In this document: positions 57,441-64,000 of the stretch, one piece after another
How positions within the stretch are numbered: the stretch's first letter is position 1
How the letters are laid out: the number at the start of each line of letters is the position of its first letter
NCBI GenBank assembly: GCA_026182355.1
Contig: JAPFBL010000255.1
Span: forward strand, 2,852,001-2,916,000
Source of the DNA: Hermatobates lingyangjiaoensis
Lineage: Eukaryota; Arthropoda; Insecta; Hemiptera; Hermatobatidae
Length of the DNA stretch: 64,000 nt
Direction of reading: 5' to 3'
Position numbers and translations under genes: made by a program
The notes under the pieces: generated by a model
Databases searched by the model: none
What the model was told of the DNA's origin: nothing
Seen by the model: only the letters and a program-made list of their open reading frames with translations

Positions 57441-58109
57441 TCGATACTTTTATCAATATTTATATATAATCTGTTATAAAGTTATATTTTTATATCGTCT
57501 GTATAAAAATATTTTAAGAAGTTATTGTAGTTGTTTGGTACATTTAACTTTTACTTGATGGCACTCCGCCATCCCATTTCTCCGAACAAATTACTTCCTA
57601 GGTATATCCATATTTATTAAAAGTCTTCATTAATTAGATGAAGATTGAGTATTTAGAGAGAAACGAAGCATACAGTGGCATGCTGTAATATATTACTTTT
57701 TCTGGGAAACATATGAAAAAAGGCAACATATAATAACATACTAACCACTTCAGAGTTCTTTATTTCAGCTTTGAATTGGGCTTTCTTTAAATAGAATTTA
57801 AATGGTCTTTTATTAGTATGTCAGATTTTCTGAATTATACTTATCACTTAATAGGGTCAATTACATTAATGAAAAGTTATTACTAATACTGATGTAATGC
57901 CTACGTATCACATTTTTCTTGATGAAAATTTGAAATGTAAATTTAAAATTGTAGTCATGGATAATTATTTTTCATTTCATATTGAATTGTTTCCTTTTTC
58001 ACTCATTATTTTCAGGAATAGATAATTATTATTTCTGTGACAATTACTAGCACACTGTCAAATGTTAAAAGTCGCTCTTGTAGTTTAATGAGCCGCTACC
58101 ATGGCCTAA
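57441..58109. other. A+T-rich sequence without a gene
   Basis: Nothing recognisable. Confidence 0.5.
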
Positions 58110-59622
58110 GAATTTTCCTTGGTCTTAAAACGTTCGTATTGTTGATCACATTTCTGGGACAGTCGTTTATTGTGTGTAAGCGAACTTAGTCCTTTATGCC
58201 TCCTGCTAGGTGAACTTTTTCAAATTCACAGCTTCCAATTTTGCAAATCTAAAAATTAATACAAATTTTTAATTTCAAAGATTTGTCTTGGCTAGTAGTT
58301 TGAATTTTATATTGTATACATTTGGTTCAGCATTTAAAAAGTTGTTTTTGAATAAATTTTTGTTAATTTATCTTTTATTTTTAGTATTAATTTCTATAAC
58401 ATATTTTATAGACTATACCTATAGCACTGCATATTTGGACTCGTTTTTACCTTAACTCCTCATTTTTTTAAATAGTTTTGAAGAATTGTATCAAAATTGT
58501 TGTTGTTTTCCTCACAATTAATTAACGCTTTAATATTTATTAATTAATATTATATCGTATTTATTAATATTTCCACGGATCCTGCTCAAAAAATCTGAGT
58601 ATTATTTGTACATGACAACGTTTCTTAATCTTTTTACCCACTTTAAATAAATTACATTCCTTAAGGAAATAATATGTATTTATAGAAAATAATCTATATT
58701 TTAATCGTAGTTCACATGATTAGCATACTACTATATAATGTACATGTTTTAATAATTGCTATATGACAAAATTATTACATTTATGACAAATTTACTATTA
58801 ATAAAACCAAATCTACACTTTTAATTTATAATACTTTATAGAAACATATATAACTATGACAAAAATATATACATGGAACGTAAGAGAATAATTGTTGGAG
58901 CCGGACATCTCTCGCGCTTGTCTGCCCCTCTGATATTCTCCTGATGGCAATCTCATTGATGCTCGAAATTTTTATAATATTAAATGGTTAATTTAGTTGT
59001 GTGTAATTTTTGGTTGTAGGTATGTAAATAGCTGGCTATTCCTGCATAAAATTAACCATGGTAATATTCATAGAAATGTTTAAGCATGATCACACTATTT
59101 GTGTTCTAGGCAACACTAGAAAAGCATTTATGCATAAAGAAAAATTGTTGATTTTAATTAAAGCATTAATTAATTGTTAGGAAAACAACAATTTTGATAC
59201 GTTTCAAAACTATTTAAAAAAACCGAGTCCAAATATACACCGCTATGGGCTACAGTCTATAGTTTATAGTATAGTCTATAAACTATGTTATAGAAATTAA
59301 TACTAAAAGTAAAGGATAAAATAAAAAATATATTTAAAAATAATTATTTAAAATTTTGAACCAAATGTATATAATACAAAATCCAAACAAATAGCATAAC
59401 TTAACGGAAAATAACAAAAGGTATATATACTAATTAGATAAGACAAATCTTTGAAATTCGAAATTTTTGTTAATTTTTTTATTTACAAAATTGGAAGTTG
59501 TGAATTTGAAAAATTTCACCTAGCAGGAGACATAAAGGACTAACTTCGCTTACACACAATAAACGACTGTTCCAGAAATGTGATCAACAATACGAGCGTT
59601 TTAATACTAAAGAAAATTCTAT
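58110..59622. mobile_element. Foldback element with arms of about 450 bp
   Basis: 58110-58556 and 59139-59622 are diverged reverse complements. Blocks shared: AAAACGTTCGTATTGTTGAT, AAACGACTGT, TTACACACAATAAACGA, TAAAGGACTAA, AGCAGGAG, ACAAATCTTTGAAAT, AAAATTGGAAG and GAGTCCAAATATA. The unique centre (58557-59138) is A+T-rich apart from a short G+C-richer piece near 58895-58955, and has no frame of note. Long inverted arms around a small centre suggest a non-autonomous DNA transposon or foldback element. Ends and target duplications could not be fixed by eye. Confidence 0.8.
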
Positions 59623-60594
59623 TTCATGAAAGCCTTATTTATAATTAAAAAAAAATACATTGTGTTTGCAAAACACCGGCTAAATAATTTAATTAAATTA
59701 TTCATGGAAAGCATCCTGATAATGTATCCTTTAAGAAATGTGTAATATCCTGAAGGATATCAACCTATATAAGGCTGATAGATTAAGAAAAATTATATGT
59801 AATCTGTGAGTTATAAGTAATTGAGTTAGTAAAATAAATTAATTAACAATTAATTGTATTGTTAATTGATTACTAATTAGCAATAACAATGTAAATATCC
59901 CTGTTAATGATTGAAAGAAAAACTAAAGTATGATGGAATAAAAATATGAATAATAACCTTATTAATTAACAACTAATCTTAAATTAATTATAATAAAGAA
60001 ATCGTTTTTGTTAAACAAACATGTTAATGTAACCCAATAATTGCGAAAATTAGAAAATTAAAAATACTGAAGGATTACAGCCATATATTTTAATCGAACT
60101 TCTTTTAAAGAAGAACTTACGGAATGTACTAGTATGTAATTTATTCATATTAAGCATACTAGTTAAATTATATGCATAGTAAAATATAAAGAGTTTAAAG
60201 ATCCCCTTGAAGGTGATTTTTGTTTGATCTGTGTCTGAGACTGGGGCCTGTCCCACAAGCGTGACCTGATCTCCCTGTTTATGTAAACAGCTCCTTCCGT
60301 CGAGACACTATGTATAATAGAACTCATTATTGGCTTCTTTTCTTTTTGGTCTTGACAAGTCTTATCTTTGAATTGTTTATCACATGGTGCATCCTTAAGG
60401 CTTCCGTTTATGTCATAACAAGACATATTCATTTTTTTCTTTTTAGAATTATATATTTCTGTTTATTTGAACTGTATAATTTATATATACTCTTCTACCT
60501 ATATGATTGTTTATCACCTAAGAAAACTCTATTAAATTGGCTTCTATTAGTTTTGACATTTTCATCGTCGCGGGAGCGGGCAAGAGGTTACATG
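59623..60594. other. A+T-rich sequence without a supported gene
   Basis: Two overlapping frames of 89 and 108 codons on opposite strands at 60163-60636 show no recognisable motif. The patch at 60235-60310 is more balanced in composition. Confidence 0.4.
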
Positions 60595-60795
60595 AAAACA
60601 TTAATAACAATGTTTTATTTTGGTAGTGAATATTGATGATTATTTGGTAGTTGAATGATGTTGGCACTCCTTTAATATTTTACGACAGAGGAAGCACAGA
60701 AGAAACGCTAGTATACATTGCCATTGTAAATCAATATTAATATGTGTTTTAATTAATCACCGAAAAATGAAATGAAAAAAAAATAAAAGTTCCAA
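60595..60795 (+). repeat. Direct repeat, left copy
   Basis: ATAACAATGTTTTATTTTGG, ATTGATGATTATTTGG, ACGACAGAGGAAGCACAG and AAAATAAAAGTTCCAA recur at 61592-61869, almost exactly 1 kb away. This copy lacks about 80 bases present in the other after TGGCACTCCTT. Confidence 0.9.
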
Positions 60796-61591
60796 TAGTC
60801 TGGATAACAGGTGGAAGGCTTTATGGCCTCTGACTTCACCTGTAGTCAGGACAGGCTCAGGAGGACAATCGGTCCGGAGTTCTACACGAGAGCTCTTAAA
60901 ATACAACTAGTACCACGGGACCAGGATATCCCATACTGGATTTCCTTTGGCTGTCCAGCATACCACGTTGTTGATGTTGACTCGTGGTAGCTGTGGTTTC
61001 TCACCAGAAGGAGTAGACACTCTAGAGAGTCGCTGTGTTAGAAACAGAATCTTCTCAGGAGGTTGCCTGTGTGAAAACAAGATAGAACTGGTACGATTCA
61101 GTAAGCTCCATCATCAAAAAGGTTAAGAAGGACTGAAACCGGTCTTCGTGAGATGAACTATGACACATTGTATAGACTAGTAATTAGTCAATTGAGTGAT
61201 ATCGGCCATTGACTTATTATATTCAAACATACAGACTTCAAATTATTTTTAAAGATTAAACTGATTTAGTTCCTTTCATAATAGTTTGAAGTGCAGTATT
61301 TGGAAGGTGAGTAGTGGAAGATTGGGAGGAAGTCTGAGACTGGACTGTTATCGACGGGGCTGTGCCATACCAGGACGGAAGGGTGGCGTCTGCCGACGCG
61401 ACCTTGGCCTCCCTTCCATCCCCAGAGGAGGCCACGTGACTGGCAACCTAATCTACAGTCTGCAGATCACCACCATCGCATTATGTCATCAAGTCAATTG
61501 TGTTTCTTCTAATAAGTAATTTGTTGAGATTGAAATTAGTTTCTGTCTCACTTTTGTCATAAAAACGTGAAATAATTTATTCAATAAAAAT
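60796..61591. other. G+C-richer segment between direct repeats
   Basis: More balanced than its surroundings, especially 60800-61120 and 61300-61490. A 77-codon plus frame (61286-61519) and a Ser/Thr-rich minus frame cross the latter; neither is recognisable. GAAGGTGAGTAG at 61303 resembles a splice donor. Could be captured or duplicated unique DNA. Confidence 0.35.
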
Positions 61592-61869
61592 AAAAAACAT
61601 TGATAACAATGTTTTATTTTGGTAGTGAATATTGATGATTATTTGGTAATTTAATGATGTTGGCCCTCCTTGAAATATCCATGACTTACTGCAAATAGGA
61701 GTTTACACCAAGTTTAAACTTTGTCGAAAACACTAATATTTTCCAAATTAATATTTTACGACAGAGGAAGCACAGAAAAACGCTAGTATAAATTGTCATT
61801 GTAAATTAATATTAATATGTGTCTTAATTAATCTCTGCAAAATGAAATGAAAAAAAATAAAAGTTCCAA
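61592..61869 (+). repeat. Direct repeat, right copy
   Basis: Partner of 60595-60795, with an extra block (ATCCATGACTTACTGC ... CGAAAACACTAATATTTTCC) not in the left copy. Confidence 0.9.
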
Positions 61870-61959
61870 CTCATAGATAACTTGCTAAAAAAAAAGAAAA
61901 AAGAAAATGACATAAAAAGTAATTAAGACAAATGAGAACAATTAAAAGCATTACCTTTT

Positions 61960-63430
61960 ACCTCTCTTGATTTATCTTTTTTTTTTATTTCTTTGTGAAC
62001 GAGTACCTGGAAATGCCAAGGAAATTTTTATTTATTTCTTGGATATTGTTTCATTCATGTTTGTAAAAGGAAACGTCAAGAAAAAAACAAATACAAGAGA
62101 GAACAAAACTCACTACTATATTTTGACTACGTTCTCGTTCACATTAGAACGATGTGACCCTCTCCGAAGATAAGCCAGGAAGTGGCAACGAAATAGACGA
62201 ATGAGTAGGAAGTTTTTGTGTCTTTTGAATGTGTTTTCCTGCTGATATATTTTTATATGTATATAAATCAAACTAAAAAAAAAACACTTAGAAAAGACTA
62301 TAAAACTCACATTGATATTTCGACGAATCGTAGTCATGAGAAGATGAGATGTGATTCGCTTGAGGAGCGAAGGGACACTGGCGAATCCCTTTATAGTAGA
62401 TGCAGTAAAGGTGCTGCCAACAAACACTGGGAGCGGAATTGACAAAATATAGAGTAACTAAAGATAAAACTAAATAATAAAAATAGAGCAAATAATACAT
62501 TAAAATCAAATAAAACGAGTAAGAGGAAGAAAGAAAGAAATAAAAAAACAAAACTAATGATAAAATTCTGAAAAAATAAATAATATTTCAAAAATAGTTA
62601 AAAGTATTGACAAATAAACTAACGTTTGAGATTGTGTCCAAAACGTATTCTAGCATCAAGAAAATTGATATGTTCCTCTTCAGAATTTACTCAAGTTAAC
62701 CATGATCTCGGAATCTGTGATACGTTTAAGAATTTGTGCACGGAAGTAGTCATTGAACTTGAATCCGTGAAAGTTTTACGTGTATAAGAACAGGATGCTT
62801 GCTGTGGCTGACCCAGAGCAGCCCTGTGACCATTAATATGCATGCTCAGCTTAGTAGAAGCCAAACCTACATAAAATTCATTTCACCGAGTTCAGTCCAG
62901 TCAGATGACACAGAAATACAGTAAGTATTGGCATTTATCGGGTAGTATAATTGTTAGGTTAAGGAGTGTAATAGAAATCAGAATTCATTATTGAAGCAAG
63001 TCTGCCAGGAAGGCCTACACTGACTCATACCAGCAACATCATAAAGACTTGGGAAAAATATGGACAAAAAAATAGGTCTAAGATCGGAAGTTGTCAGTAG
63101 GAAATGGATGGGACTTCACTGAAGATTGAAGAAGTAGAAGGGTAAGAGGAAAGTAGGGAGAAACTCTTTAATAACAGAGTCCAACCTATGAGGACCAGGG
63201 GAAAGAGTGGTTTTAAAGAGTGTGGAATTTCCATGCTGAGTATTTGTTTCTTTTCTCTGTATAGTTATATGTATATAATAACTATGAGAAGAAAATACAC
63301 ATTGAAAGAACTGACACAACTTACTTCTACATTTCACTTTCGACCTCAGAGGTCACCTCCCGGCTGTCTGTTGAAGTATCGAAGACGTCAGTCGTTGTCT
63401 GGAGGTTGGAAGATGAAAACAGAAATCTAA
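61960..63430 (-). mobile_element. Penelope-like element relic (group F), minus strand
   Basis: A minus-strand GIY-YIG relic (62617-62890) lies between terminal-like blocks at 62100-62200, 62300-62440 and 63300-63400. The blocks share ACTCACTACTATATTTTGAC or ACTTACTTCTACATTTCACT type words, as in the group F pair at 55.93 kb. On the minus strand the blocks read as weak hammerhead-like motifs (for example CTCATGA ... GTCGAAAT near 62320). Badly decayed. Confidence 0.55.
62617..62890 (-). pseudogene. PLE GIY-YIG endonuclease relic of a second type
   Basis: Minus-strand pieces in three frames: NEFYVGLASTKLSMHINGHR, then after a shift FHGFKFNDYFRAQILKRITD, then EEEHINFLDARIRFGHNLKR. The YVGL.STKLS.R.NGHR block is a common form of the YIG half in PLE endonucleases (family knowledge) and differs clearly from the YYGETSR type of the 10-12 kb element. 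So at least two PLE lineages have been active here. Stops and frameshifts abolish the frame. Confidence 0.75.
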
Positions 63431-64000
63431 AAGTGAGTTGTAACAGTTCTTTTACGTGTTATTTCTGATTTTAGAATTTCGCACTGTACTTTATACATAT
63501 GTTGATTTTGATTCACTGTTTATTTTTAAATCCTTTTTTTTTATTTTATACACCTACACTGTACTATATAAAACTTATTAATACCGTAAATTAATTCCCA
63601 AATAATACATGGATTTTAGTGTGCATTCCAAATGAGAGGAAATAAAATGATTGGTGTGGGCTAGTGGGTGGGGGATTTTTTTGCACTCTGTGCGATTAAG
63701 TTTAATCAATGGTGTTACATTAAGAATGTCAATAGAGCCATTAACCAGTCAGCAAAGCCTTAATCAAAAAAATTATGTTCTTTTTTTTATGCTTCGTCAG
63801 TAATCCGTTAAAATCGCCCTCTTACACGATGATCACAGTTACGAAATTAAAACAATTTTCTGACTTCTTAACTCGTTCAGGTAATAACTATGGAGAAACT
63901 TGGAATATTTAATGTAATTATTTTAATATTTATTTATGGTAATTAGTACAGACTTTTTGATTTATGGAGACTTTTTTTTATATATATATAAAAGTCAAAT
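63431..64000. other. A+T-rich sequence without a gene
   Basis: Nothing recognisable except a short TA run at 63979-63991. Confidence 0.5.

Noticed and set aside
60595..61869. An LTR retrotransposon
   Set aside because: The repeats lack TG..CA ends, there is no primer-binding site or polypurine tract, and no gag or pol sequence between them.

Overview
This window is A+T-rich animal DNA that looks intergenic or intronic. I found no intact host protein gene, rRNA or functional tRNA gene. Long reading frames are rare and most lie in low-complexity or repeat DNA. The repeats point to an invertebrate: many Penelope-like elements (PLEs) with GIY-YIG endonuclease domains, two tRNA-derived SINEs whose 3' ends run into CCTAA repeats (the arthropod-type telomere unit, so an arthropod is a reasonable but unproven guess), and dense TA, TG and GA microsatellites.

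The main theme is PLE debris, usually arranged as head-to-head inverted pairs whose 3' ends face outward. The best example is at 10.0-13.2 kb, where three palindromes lie side by side: a perfect 190-bp-arm hairpin (10013-10397), a 2.5 kb inverted pair with two nearly identical GIY-YIG reading frames (10448-12979), and a shorter hairpin (12992-13200). Other PLE coding relics lie at 19.87-20.39, 25.2-25.7, 31.45-31.92 and 62.6-62.9 kb. Their terminal repeats carry hammerhead-ribozyme-like cores (CUGANGA ... GAAA). I call the terminal-repeat groups A to G from their core sequences: A at 10013, 10448, 15735, 49840 and 57035; B at 7500, 12992, 19350, 20560, 26920, 32313 and 51145; C at 27731; D at 7160 and 30735; E at 25900, 50985, 55600 and 56220; F at 55930 and 61960-63430, with a coding-side relic at 16550; G at 3956. 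Group B is the clearest: a short stem I, a CCG/CGG stem II and a self-complementary AGATCT in place of stem III, the layout expected of hammerheads that act as dimers.

A second repeat family (called T here) has full or partial copies at 28.5-30.3, 43.5-44.5, 45.4-46.0 and 48.5-48.9 kb, with fragments at 9.8 and 41.9 kb. Three copies keep the start of the same small reading frame, which would encode a basic N-terminus followed by one hydrophobic membrane segment. Other repeats are an 85-bp minisatellite (2686-3195), a 95-bp minisatellite (18436-18999), a 1.5 kb foldback element with arms of about 450 bp (58110-59622), a pair of direct repeats about 1 kb apart (60595 and 61592) and a purine-to-pyrimidine strand switch (52.4-53.6 kb).

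The rest is A+T-rich single-copy-looking sequence. A few short G+C-richer islands (0.34-0.6, 8.98-9.33, 15.4-15.6, 26.43-26.62, 35.7-35.95, 49.18-49.37 and 60.8-61.5 kb) are the best places to look for conserved noncoding elements or small exons. Nothing in the sequence alone proves either.
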